Below, piece after piece: positions 32,769-41,461 of a stretch of 64,000 nucleotides of DNA (within the stretch, counting starts at the first letter, position 1; every line of letters starts with the position of its first letter). The stretch spans positions 62,001-126,000 of the forward strand of contig CATQHX010000025.1 of assembly GCA_958296065.1 (NCBI GenBank). The letters run 5' to 3'. The position numbers were made by a program, and so were the translations under genes. The DNA comes from Vicinamibacterales bacterium (lineage in GTDB: Bacteria > Acidobacteriota > Vicinamibacteria > Vicinamibacterales > UBA8438). The notes under the pieces were generated by a model. It was given only the letters and a program-made list of their open reading frames with translations. It ran no database searches and was not told where the DNA came from.

Positions 32769-34066
32769 TGCGCACCCCCGAGGCCGTAGGCCGACTCGTA
32801 GCAGGCGAGGTCGCGGATCTCGACGTCGAGCGGGACCGCCTCGGTCGAGCGCCCGCCCGTCGAATAGCGCACGCGCGCATTGCGGGCGATTGGTCCGGGA
32901 CCGTGCTCGGGCAGGATCCGGAGCTGGTGTCGGCCGTCGAGCACCGGGTGGGTGGCGACCAGCTGGCCGCGGTGCCGCATCTGCAGGAAGCCGTTGCGTC
33001 GCATTACCTCGACCGGCTGACCGATCAGCGTGAACGGCACCGAGTAGCGGTTCGTGTCGACGGTGACCAGGTAGTCGGTCGCCACCACCCGCGTCAGCGG
33101 CGCCTCGAGTCGGAACGCACGGCCCGGTGGCGCCGGAACCAGCGAGTCACGCTCGCGAGCGAACCGGTCAATCGGACGCTCGTGCGTCGTCCCGTGCACG
33201 CGCACGTCGGCCACCGTCGCCATCCACTCCTGCAACTGCTCGTTGAAGTCGAGGTCGTCACGGAATCGCCGGCCCGCCAGGAAATTCCGCTTGAAATACT
33301 TCACACCCGACTCGACCTTTCCCTTCGTCTGAGCCCGGTAGGCCCGGCACAGCCGCGGCTCGAAGCCCCAGAAGTCGGCGAACGCCTTGAAGGTCGTGTT
33401 CCACCGCACGCCGCCGCTCCCACGCGGCGCGCAGACCGTCCGCGGTCGGTCGTACAGATGCTCCTGCGTGCGCCCGCCGAAGTGCGTGAACGCCTGCTCG
33501 TGCGCGTCGAGCAGCTCGCCGAGCGTCTCGCTCAGACACGGCACGTAGAAGCTTCGCCGCGAGAAACCGAGCGTCAGCACGAAGATGTGCCGCACCTCGC
33601 GCTGCGCACCCAGCCAGACTCGCGCTTGGCCCCAGTCAATCTGGCTCTGCAACCCGGGCGGCGTCTCGAACCGCGTACGGGTCACCGCCGCGTGCAACTG
33701 CGTCTCCCGCAACGGCCGCACGAACCGCTTCACCGTTTCGTAGCTGCCGTCGTACTGCCGACCTCTCAGCTCCTGGAACAGAACCTGGGCCGAGTAGCCG
33801 ACCTCGGCCGCCCGTCGCCGCAGGTACTCCGCGTGCGTGGCCAGCAGCGTGTCTGTCCGTGCCGCCCGCTGGTACGGCTTCCACTCCGTCTGCCGCAGAC
33901 ACCGCCGCACGGTCTTGCGATCGAGGTCCAGCTCACGAGCAATCGCCCGAATCGATGCACCCTCGCCCGCCCGACGACGAATCTCCTCCCACCGGTCCTG
34001 TCCGATCACCTCGACCTCCCCGAGCATCTGACGCTCGGGGTCGATCGTCGCCGTTTTCGTCGACAT
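32765..34066 (-). CDS. istA: IS21-family transposase IstA (element #1)
   Basis: HTH plus DDE core ([29 protein letters not shown]...); ATGA overlap with istB. Confidence 0.93.
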   Translation of the reverse strand: MSTKTATIDPERQMLGEVEVIGQDRWEEIRRRAGEGASIRAIARELDLDRKTVRRCLRQTEWKPYQRAARTDTLLATHAEYLRRRAAEVGYSAQVLFQELRGRQYDGSYETVKRFVRPLRETQLHAAVTRTRFETPPGLQSQIDWGQARVWLGAQREVRHIFVLTLGFSRRSFYVPCLSETLGELLDAHEQAFTHFGGRTQEHLYDRPRTVCAPRGSGGVRWNTTFKAFADFWGFEPRLCRAYRAQTKGKVESGVKYFKRNFLAGRRFRDDLDFNEQLQEWMATVADVRVHGTTHERPIDRFARERDSLVPAPPGRAFRLEAPLTRVVATDYLVTVDTNRYSVPFTLIGQPVEVMRRNGFLQMRHRGQLVATHPVLDGRHQLRILPEHGPGPIARNARVRYSTGGRSTEAVPLDVEIRDLACYESAYGLGGAQ

Positions 34067-34141
34067 CTGCTCCTCCCCTCAGTTATCGAGGTGAGGAGTT
34101 TTCAGTGACCACAACTGGGGATTATTGGGTGACCGGTGACA

Positions 34142-34562
34142 CACGCCGCACCGACTCTGTGGTCGTCGAGCAGTGCGTGGTAGACCTCCCGAGCGACGAA
34201 GCGCTTCAAGCAGCGGATGATGTCTCTCTTCGACAAGCCCTCGGCCGTGCGACGTCGAGCGTAGTCGATGGTCGGCTGGTGCCAGCGCATGCGGACGATC
34301 ACGATCCGGTAGAGCGCCGCGTTGGCGTGGCGGTGGCCGCCGCGGAAGAGCCGATGCCGGTTCGTGAGCCCGCTCGAGGCGGGAATCGGGCAGGCGCCGC
34401 AGAGCTTCGCTAACGCGGCTTCGGACCGGATCCGGCCGGGGTTGTCGCCCGCAACGGTCATCATCTCGGCCGCGGACTCGGGACCAATCCCGATGGCCTC
34501 ACGCAGGGTCGGCACTGCCGCCCTGGTAAGGATGTCCAGCAACTCGTCGTGCTGGTCGATCT
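34142..34562 (-). pseudogene. C-terminal part of IS110-family transposase (interrupted)
   Basis: KIDQHDELLDILTRAAVPTLREAIGIGPESAAEMMTVAGDNPGRIRSEAALAKLCGACPIPASSGLTNRHRLFRGGHRHANAALYRIVIVRMR; Tnp_20/IS116-IS110-IS902 C-terminal domain. Confidence 0.9.
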
Positions 34563-34726
34563 TGGAAATGGCAAGTACAAAAGGGACCCCTGTGGCCACG
34601 TGAAAAGGGACCCCCCGTTGACGGGAGCCGTCGCGGGAATCGAAGCCGTCTTCGTACCGGGACGTCCCCGCACCCGGCTCGTTCAGTGCGTCAAAGGTGA
34701 GCTCCTCCTTCCTTGAAGAGTGGTTT

Positions 34727-34870
34727 CCGGCTGTCGGGCAAGATTGCCTGTGACCGTGCGCGGAGCCGGTGTCAAGGCCGCAGCCCCGCGTAGCGGGGGC
34801 GTCGCGCAGCGACGCGCCTTGACGCCGGTGAGCACACGGTCACACTGGTCGGCCCGACAGCGCGGGTTGT
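34727..34870. repeat. Complex inverted-repeat (multi-stem hairpin) element, copy A
   Basis: GCTGTCGGGC...TGTGACCGTG...CCGGTGTCAAGGC...[CCCCGC gta GCGGGG][GTCGC gca GCGAC]...GCCTTGACGCCGG...CACGGTCACA...GCCCGACAGC. Confidence 0.8.
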
Positions 34871-34948
34871 CGATATCCGTGCTCGACGCAGTTGAGCATT
34901 CTTGTCGAGCCGACGCGTGTTCGGCATCGACTACATTTGGCCGGCGCG

Positions 34949-35239
34949 CTAGCGGTCACGCCCGAAGCCCCTGGGCAGCTCGACAGCCTCGAGTGCCGAC
35001 AGATCCAGATCGCAGGCCTGTTCGAGCAGCTCCGCGGTCGCGGACCCGGCCAGCGATTCCGGCAACGCGTCGCGCCACTGCCGGTACTGTTCCTGCAACT
35101 CCAGGAGTGTCTGCACCGCGTCGTTCCACTGTTGTGGCCGCGACCTCCGGTCCGCCGGCCGGCGGTACCGGAGCCGGGATTCGCCGGCCTTGCGCCGCTC
35201 CCGGTAACGTGCCTGCCGCTCCGCGTTGGTCAGCGCCAC
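34949..35239 (-). CDS. Small hypothetical protein carried inside IS21 element #2
   Basis: ORF MALTNAERQARYRERRKAGESRLRYRRP...; basic N-terminus, helical C-terminus. Confidence 0.55.
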   Translation of the reverse strand: MALTNAERQARYRERRKAGESRLRYRRPADRRSRPQQWNDAVQTLLELQEQYRQWRDALPESLAGSATAELLEQACDLDLSALEAVELPRGFGRDR

Positions 35240-35406
35240 AAGTCAATCCTGCGCCGTTACGTAACGGAGGGGGAAGCGGTCGGCCGCGCGATCAAGGGGC
35301 AAGCGTCGTGACAGGCCCACCGCTCGGTCGTCGGCATCGGTCCACGAGCGGCTCCCCGGCGCCGCACTTCGGACAGTCGAACGCGGGCCGGCACGACTCG
35401 CCGGCG

Positions 35407-36198
35407 TCAACGGGGTCCCTCCTTGCCGGACGCCTGCGTCTGGTTCCGCTTTGCAGCCTGTAACCTGTAGCTGTTGCCCGAGGTCTGCAGTACCGTCGCG
35501 TGGTGGACGATGCGGTCGATGACCGCGGCGGCGGCCGTCGGGTCGAGGAAGACCTCGGACCAGCGGGCGAACGGCAGATTCGTCGTCACCACGAGGCTGC
35601 AGCGCTCGTAGCGCTGGCTGATGAAGCCGAACAACAAGTCGGCGCCGGCCTTGTCGAGCGGTACGTAGCCAAGCTCGTCGCAGATGACGACGTCAAAGCG
35701 GGCGAGCTGGGCGAGCTTGCGGGCCAGCCGGCCTTCCTGCTGCGCTTCGACGAGCATCGTGACCAGCTCGGCTGCGGTCACGAACCGCACCCGGTAGTCG
35801 TGCTGGCAGCAGGCCATCCCCAGGGCGATGGACAAGTGCGTCTTGCCCGTGCCGACGCCGCCGACGAACACGACGTTGGCGGCCTCGGCGACGAAGCGGC
35901 AGTCGAAGACCGCCAGCACCGCATCGCGGTCCAACGCCGGCTGCGCCTCGAAGGAGAAGGCGTCGAGCGTCTTCAGCATCGGGAAGCGGGCATCGTGAAT
36001 GCGGCGTTGGATACGGCGCTCCCGGCGTTCGGTCACCTCCAGATGCACCAACTGGGCCAGGTAGTCGGCCGGCGCCTGCCGCTGACGGGCGGCCTGCTCG
36101 GCCAGCGGCCGCCACTGCGCCGCGACCGTCGACAGGCACAACGTCTTCAGGTCCGTCTCCAGATGCGGGGGCTCGATAGTCGTAGTCGCCATCAGCAA
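35407..36198 (-). CDS. istB: IS21-family helper ATPase IstB (element #2)
   Basis: NVVFVGGVGTGKTHLSIALGMACCQHDYRVRFVTAAELV...VVICDELGYVPLDK. Confidence 0.94.
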   Translation of the reverse strand: MLMATTTIEPPHLETDLKTLCLSTVAAQWRPLAEQAARQRQAPADYLAQLVHLEVTERRERRIQRRIHDARFPMLKTLDAFSFEAQPALDRDAVLAVFDCRFVAEAANVVFVGGVGTGKTHLSIALGMACCQHDYRVRFVTAAELVTMLVEAQQEGRLARKLAQLARFDVVICDELGYVPLDKAGADLLFGFISQRYERCSLVVTTNLPFARWSEVFLDPTAAAAVIDRIVHHATVLQTSGNSYRLQAAKRNQTQASGKEGPR

Positions 36199-37721
36199 CC
36201 CCCTTCCACCAGCGCGTCATAGGCCGACAGCGTCGGGGCGGGCACCGTAATCTGCGCCAGCTCCGGGCGCACCCGGGTCACCGGCGGGCAGACCGGCGGC
36301 GGGCCGGCCTGCTGCTGCCGGAGGAGGAGCCGCACCGTCTCCAGGCGCGGCGAATGCCGTTCGAGCGCGGCGGCCACCGCGCGTTCGACGGCCGCGGCCG
36401 GGTACGTCTCCATCAACCGCAGCATCCGGACCCACTCCTGATCGGGCTTGCGCGTGTGCTTGGCCAGCTCGGCCCGCACCTGCTCCCACACCGGCGCCAG
36501 CCGCCAGCCGGCCAGCGCCGTCGCCTCGGCCACCGCCCGGTGCTTGCGTTCCAGCAACGGCAGCACGTGGAACGGGTCGAGGACCTTGGTGCCCCGGCTG
36601 AACGCCCGGGGATGCTCCGCAACCACCTCGGCGCCGACGGCGATCGCCACCCGGTCGTGATACAGCTTCACCCACACGGGCCGCCAGGCGTGGCGGACCG
36701 GCACCGAGTAGGTGACGTGGTCCACCCGCACATGGCCGAACTTGTCGGCCACCCGGGCGACGATGCGGCAGGTGGCGGGAAGATGCTCGGGCAACGCTCG
36801 CAGATGCTGCCGCTCCAGCGCCAAGGCTTCCTGCACTGGGCGCCCGTCGTCGAGGTGGCGCGTCGGCAGGTCGGCCTCCAGCTCGGTGCGGATCGTCGCG
36901 TTGAGCGCCGCCCAGCTCTCCACCGCCAGCCGCGGCCGGAACACCAGGTTCCGGACGTATTTGACGCCGTTTTCCACGGAACCTTTTTCCCAGCCCTTCG
37001 CCGGCGCACAGAACTCGGCCCGGAACGGATACGCGCCCCGAAACGCCTCGAATGCCTCGGTCTGCACCCGGTCCCGTCCGGCCAACACGTCCTTGACCGC
37101 CAGCGAGGTGTTATCGAGGACAACGCGGTCCACGACGCCCCGAAAGTACTTGAACGCCGACTCGATGCCGTCGAGCAGCGACTCGAGCCGCTCGACCGGA
37201 TACGCCTTGGCGAAGTACGCGTTCGAGAACGGCAGCGTCGCCACCAAGTACTTCACCTTGCACGGCGCCCCGGCGATGTCGGCCCACGACTCGCCGAAGT
37301 CGACCTCCATCGTCGTACCAGCAGCCACGCTGCGGTGGACGAAGGCCTCCTTCGACGTGACAGTCCTCCTCAGCGCCGCCACGTAGCGGCGCACCGTGCG
37401 CGGGGAGACCGCGCCGGCCAACGGCAACAGCAACCGGCGGATCCGCTTCGCGGTCAACTTCCGGTCCTCCCGCAGCCACTGCTCGATCTGGTCCCGCCAC
37501 GGGTCCAGGCTGCCGGCCCTCGGCGGCGACACCCGCACCGGCGGCGTCGGCCGGACTACGGCGCGGCGCACCGTCTTGACGTCCAGCTGCAGGCGCCGCG
37601 CAATCTCCTTCTTCGGTACCCCTTCCACCAGATGCAGGTGGCGGATCTCGGCCCACTGACTCATCCTGATCACCTCCGCGTCCTCCTGGCGATGTCGACG
37701 AGACGAACGTGTCTCGTCCAT
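36192..37721 (-). CDS. istA: IS21-family transposase IstA (element #2)
   Basis: HLVEGVPKKEIARRLQLDVKTVRRAV...MEVDFGESWADIAGAPCKVKYLVATLPFS... Confidence 0.93.
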   Translation of the reverse strand: MDETRSSRRHRQEDAEVIRMSQWAEIRHLHLVEGVPKKEIARRLQLDVKTVRRAVVRPTPPVRVSPPRAGSLDPWRDQIEQWLREDRKLTAKRIRRLLLPLAGAVSPRTVRRYVAALRRTVTSKEAFVHRSVAAGTTMEVDFGESWADIAGAPCKVKYLVATLPFSNAYFAKAYPVERLESLLDGIESAFKYFRGVVDRVVLDNTSLAVKDVLAGRDRVQTEAFEAFRGAYPFRAEFCAPAKGWEKGSVENGVKYVRNLVFRPRLAVESWAALNATIRTELEADLPTRHLDDGRPVQEALALERQHLRALPEHLPATCRIVARVADKFGHVRVDHVTYSVPVRHAWRPVWVKLYHDRVAIAVGAEVVAEHPRAFSRGTKVLDPFHVLPLLERKHRAVAEATALAGWRLAPVWEQVRAELAKHTRKPDQEWVRMLRLMETYPAAAVERAVAAALERHSPRLETVRLLLRQQQAGPPPVCPPVTRVRPELAQITVPAPTLSAYDALVEGGC

Positions 37722-37812
37722 CGATTCATCGCCGCAGGAACGCCATTCCTTGAGTGCTCAGGGGGTCCCTTTTCAGGTGGCCACGAGGTCCCTTTTCATG
37801 TTGCCACTACCA

Positions 37813-38428
37813 GGTCGATCTCGGCCGACAGCGTACGCCAGCGGGCCGCGAGCGCCCGTAGCGCATGCTTCACGGCGGCAGTCGGGTCGATGATGTCTCC
37901 TGGTCTGAGGGCCGCGCAGCGGTCGATGAGCTTTCGGTCGGTGAGCGGCTCAAGTGCTTCGCGGACCCGGCTCGGCGCATTGACGAGGAGCGTCTTGAGG
38001 GTGGTCATCGCGGCAGTGCGGGCCTTGACGGCCGTATCGCGGGCAATCTTGATCTGGCGGACCATCTCTGCCGCCCCGTCGGCCGTCTTTGGAGTGCCGG
38101 TCGCGACGCCGGCGAGCACCGACCGCGCGGCAGCCTCGGCGTCGAGCGTGTCACTCTTGCCGTTGTTGCGCCGTTTGCGCCGGTCGCAACGGTTGACCTC
38201 GACGACGCGGAACCCCTGTCGGCGCGCGAAGCTCGCGAGGCCGACCCCGTAGGAACCTGTGCCTTCGATCCCGAAGGCTTCGAGGTCGCCGAGCGTGCGC
38301 GCCCAGGCCACCAGATCGGCGTAGCCCGCACCGTTCGCTGGCGCCCGGAACGTCGCGAGCCGGGCGCCCAGGTCATTGGTCGCTACCGCGACATGCTCGT
38401 GCTTGTGGGTGTCGACGCCGACGATCAC
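37813..38428 (-). pseudogene. N-terminal part of IS110-family transposase (DEDD domain, interrupted)
   Basis: MIVGVDTHKHEHVAVATNDLGARLATFRAPANGAGYADLVAWARTLG...GIEGTGSYG...KSDTLDAEAAARSVLAG. Confidence 0.92.
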
Positions 38429-38680
38429 CTTGACGGGCGGACCGTCGGGCGCGATGCTTCGACATGTTGCCGGCCTCCTTCACGGGCTGCCGACGCCGTC
38501 TGGTCAGGCGGGCGGACAGGACTGTGACGGGTCTCCAAACAGGCCCCTATTGGGTCACTGCCCACCCGGCCAGTCAACATCTGGATGTGTGCTGCCCAAC
38601 CGGGTCGACAGATCAGACCCAGGACACGAAGTCGGTCGTCGGAGGGGTCAGAACCGATCAGGCAGCAGCACGATCATGCT
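38429..38680 (-). ncRNA. Candidate IS110 bridge RNA (seekRNA) region in non-coding end
   Basis: About 250 bp non-coding segment directly upstream of the IS110 transposase; contains hairpin ACCCGG...ACAT-CTGG-ATGT...CCGGGT (38564-38605). Confidence 0.4.
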
Positions 38681-39143
38681 CACAGTCTTCGGAGCGCGGG
38701 ATTGCATGGCGGGTGGCCGACTCTCTGAGCCTGCGGTCGTTTCTAAGACCTGGATGTGACCGAGGCGTCGCCGGACCACTCGACGCTGTCACGTACGCGT
38801 CAGTTCATCGACGTGGAGACTCACGAGGCGGTGTTCGCGTGGGTTCTGGAACGAGTGTCGGCGGCGGGTCTGTTACGGGGAAACCCGGTCGGGGTCGATG
38901 CGACGACTCTGGAAGCGAACGCATCGATGCGGAGCATCGAGCGGCGGGACACCGGGCGCTCCTACGAGGCGTTCATTCGGCGGTTGGCGGAACCGTCTGG
39001 TGTGGAGACATCGACGCAGGCGAACTGGCTCGGTGCAACCGGTCGCGGAGGAACAAGAAGACATCGAACAAGGATTGGAAATCACCGCAGGATCCGGACA
39101 CGAAGATCGGGAAGATCAAGGACGGCTGGAGCGCAGCACGTTG
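38681..39143 (+). pseudogene. 3' fragment of IS5/IS1182-like transposase, frameshifted
   Basis: SERGIAWRVADSLSLRSFL / MTEASPDHSTLSRTRQFIDVETHEAVFAWVLERVSAAGLLRGNPVGVDATTLEANASMRSIERRDTGRSYEAF / KKTSNKDWKSPQDPDTKIGKIKDG in three frames. Confidence 0.88.
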
Positions 39144-39633
39144 ACACGCCGGTCGCTCGCTCGTAGCCAACCGCCGAACCCGCCTCGGTTCCGCGCCATT
39201 TGCTTCGTCATCGCTCCGCCCTGTCCACCGCCCAAGCAGCTCCAAGCCGACCCACACCCATTGAGGACACCCACGTTCGGTAGATTCCAAATGTAGACTC
39301 GTTCAAACAGGCAAAGACGGAGTCCCTCACCCGGAAACTCCAACAACCAGCGGGACACCGCCGATCCCATGCGGTTGCGTGCTTGACATAGGTCAGTGCA
39401 ATCAAGGCGGTTTGCTGGTCCAATACGGCAGATGTTTGACTGCGGCATGCAGATCATCGGCACCCAATGGTCAAAGGTGCCGTGGTCAAGATCCGTGCAT
39501 GGACTCTCTGGGAGACGCCGTTACCCGCAGCGCACCCGTGTCACGCCTTGGCCCACAAGAAAGGGGTCTCACACCGCCAACTCGACCCAGTGCAACCCTG
39601 GAATCTGCCACGACAGTGACTCTTCGATTGTCC

Positions 39634-39780
39634 CTAGTGGTGTGTCCCAGAACTGGCTTTACACTTTCCTCGTGTGGCCGACGGGTTGCAGAAACGCCCG
39701 ATTTCCGGGCGATTGTGGGCGGCAGCGGTGCTGCTCCACGGAAGTCGAACTGCAAACTTGTTCTAGTGACACACCACTAG
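39634..39780. mobile_element. MITE-like element (~147 bp)
   Basis: Terminal inverted repeat CTAGTGGTGTGTCcCAGAAC ... GTTCTAGTGACACACCACTAG with internal hairpin CGCCCGatttcCGGGCG. Confidence 0.7.
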
Positions 39781-40018
39781 CAGCCCGCGGCAAAGCCCCG
39801 CTGCATTCGAAGGGCCATGCATTCCGCGCGGACTGCGTTGCTCCTCGGTCGAATATGCTCAATATGCCTCCTCGTCGCGCCTTGCCAAGCGGGCGCTTCG
39901 CCGTTCTCGGTGCGACGCGGGATTTCACCACGGACAGCTAGTTGCCACACGGAAGCGACTTGCGTTGGATCTGTTCAAGAAAGCCCACAGAGAGAGACCA
40001 CAACGCTAGGTTAAAGAA

Positions 40019-40867
40019 ATGTCCCTTTGTATCTCCCACACGACGCCCAGGATGCCGCCAGACTGGCGGCCCCCGATCGACACTACTAAGCTATGGGACC
40101 TGATGGCGCAGTTCGCGGCCCGGTTCCTGTTCGAAGTGTTGATCAGCCGGACTACTATGTTTGCGTTAGTGTTGCACGCCGCTGCTATCGCTGCGGCTGC
40201 CTTGGCCAATCAACAGTCTTCTCCGGCTCCTCCTCCTCGCATTGGCGTACCTCTCATGTTCGGCGCGCAGCTAGACGACGAGCCCCTCCCGTGGCCCACA
40301 TTCGCCGAGCCTCCGCGCCTTGTGTACCAGCCAGTAGACACTCAACAAGTCGTCACCCGTACCGTTCAAGACCCTGCACTTCAAGAGGAACTCGAGCTAG
40401 CTCGCGCAGAACTCCGTGCGGTGAGGGGTGCGAACTCCAGATTAAATGACCGACTGGGAGAACTCGACTCAGAGTTGACCAATGCGAGTGATAGCGGCCA
40501 ACTAGCACAAATTGCTTTGGACGCGATGACCCGTGAGCGTAATCGCTTGGAGGAACAGCTTGCAGAAGCGTTGCGGCCGCCAGACAGGCAGCGGATCGGC
40601 ACATTTCGCGGCATCATGAACGTGTACCAGTCGCCGCCACCAGGATACGAGTACGTTGGAGAGAACATACGGATATCGACCTACACAACCCGAAGGGGTG
40701 TCGACGCTGAGGATACTAATTGGTCTGTTAGCTGCGGCACGGCCGTTGGTGGCAATTCAGGGAGGACGTTTACGTTTCGGCCACACACACCGGGCCGTTG
40801 TGTAGTCACCGCACGACGAGGCAGGGAAATGGAATCGTATGTGGTCATTGTCAATAACGAGCGTTAA
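40019..40867 (+). CDS. Hypothetical membrane-anchored protein: coiled coil plus C-terminal beta/Ig-like region
   Basis: TM FALVLHAAAIAAAALA, coiled coil LQEELELARAELRAVRGANSRLNDRLGELDSEL, C-terminal CGTAVGGNSGRTFTFRPHTPGRCVVTARRG. Confidence 0.6.
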   Translation: MSLCISHTTPRMPPDWRPPIDTTKLWDLMAQFAARFLFEVLISRTTMFALVLHAAAIAAAALANQQSSPAPPPRIGVPLMFGAQLDDEPLPWPTFAEPPRLVYQPVDTQQVVTRTVQDPALQEELELARAELRAVRGANSRLNDRLGELDSELTNASDSGQLAQIALDAMTRERNRLEEQLAEALRPPDRQRIGTFRGIMNVYQSPPPGYEYVGENIRISTYTTRRGVDAEDTNWSVSCGTAVGGNSGRTFTFRPHTPGRCVVTARRGREMESYVVIVNNER

Positions 40868-40917
40868 CGGTTCAATAGTCTGTGCTACGTCGCTTCCTGC
40901 GAAGGGTAGGTGCTCGT

Positions 40918-41045
40918 CTGTCGGGCGAGATTGGCTTTGACCGTGCGCGGGGGCGGTGTCAAGGCCGAGGCCCCGCGTAACGCCGCGCCCTGACGACGGT
41001 GAGCACACGGTCATGCTAGGAGGCCGGACCGCGGGTTGTCGGCAT
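40918..41045. repeat. Degenerate copy B of the complex inverted-repeat element
   Basis: CTGTCGGGCGAGATTGGCTTTGACCGTGCGCGGGGGCGGTGTCAAGGCCGAGGCCCCGCGTAAC...CTGACGACGGTGAGCACACGGTCA...CGCGGGTTGTCGGCATCCG parallels 34729-34881. Confidence 0.75.
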
Positions 41046-41461
41046 CCGGTCGCCAACGCCCCTCAGAATCGCAGTCGATTCGACCGGAAGCCGGGCAACA
41101 ACCCCAGCGCGGGCAAGCGCCTCTACGGGGGCGCGCCCGGGAAACGCGACCCTACACGGGCGGTCCGACGGGGGGCTGTCGCGAGCACGAGTCCCATGTA
41201 GTCCGGACCGACCCACTACTAGCCGTCGGCCAGTCGGGATTCACGGGGTCCCCTGACGCCGGACTTGTTCGCGCTAGCCACGCATGCGACGGCCGGCCTG
41301 ATGCCTCGGCCGCAACCTGAGGCACCTCGGAGCGCGTCTGACATCCTCAATGGCCACAATCTGTGTGCTGCCGCACGGCACAAGGCCACGCCAAGTATTG
41401 CGCACAGAACAAGATCAATATACAGTTTTCCTGCGACCGTGAAAGCAGAAGGAGGCACACA

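Larger units (their letters stand above)
31811..34141 (-). mobile_element. IS21-family element #1 (istA + istB)
   Basis: Terminal repeats TGTCAACGGTCATTCAAAATTCCCC / TGTCACCGGTCACCCAATAATCCCC; 5-bp flanking duplication CACGC. Confidence 0.85.
34563..37812 (-). mobile_element. IS21-family element #2 (istA + istB + small passenger ORF)
   Basis: Terminal repeats TGGAAATGGCAAGTACAAAAGGGACC / TGGTAGTGGCAACATGAAAAGGGACC; 9-bp TSD GGTCGATCT at 34554-34562 and 37813-37821. Confidence 0.9.
31265..38680 (-). mobile_element. IS110-family element (ends approximate) carrying two nested IS21-family insertions
   Basis: IS110 transposase N-terminal part at 37813-38428(-) and C-terminal part at 34142-34562(-), embedded between two halves of another transposase; non-coding ends about 250 bp and about 0.5 kb. 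Confidence 0.8.

Noticed and set aside
32082-38252. Plus-strand ORFs antisense to istA/istB (e.g. 36354..38252, 632 aa)
   Set aside because: The opposite strand encodes clear IS21 proteins; the antisense frames lack domain signatures.
31265-39143. Possibility that the IS cluster is a defence island or composite transposon carrying cargo
   Set aside because: Apart from one small ORF and the hairpin element, all coding content is transposase or IstB; no defence, resistance or toxin-antitoxin genes were recognised.
39379-39941. Short ORFs across the MITE-like region
   Set aside because: They run through the inverted repeat, have no domain motifs, and overlap one another in several frames.
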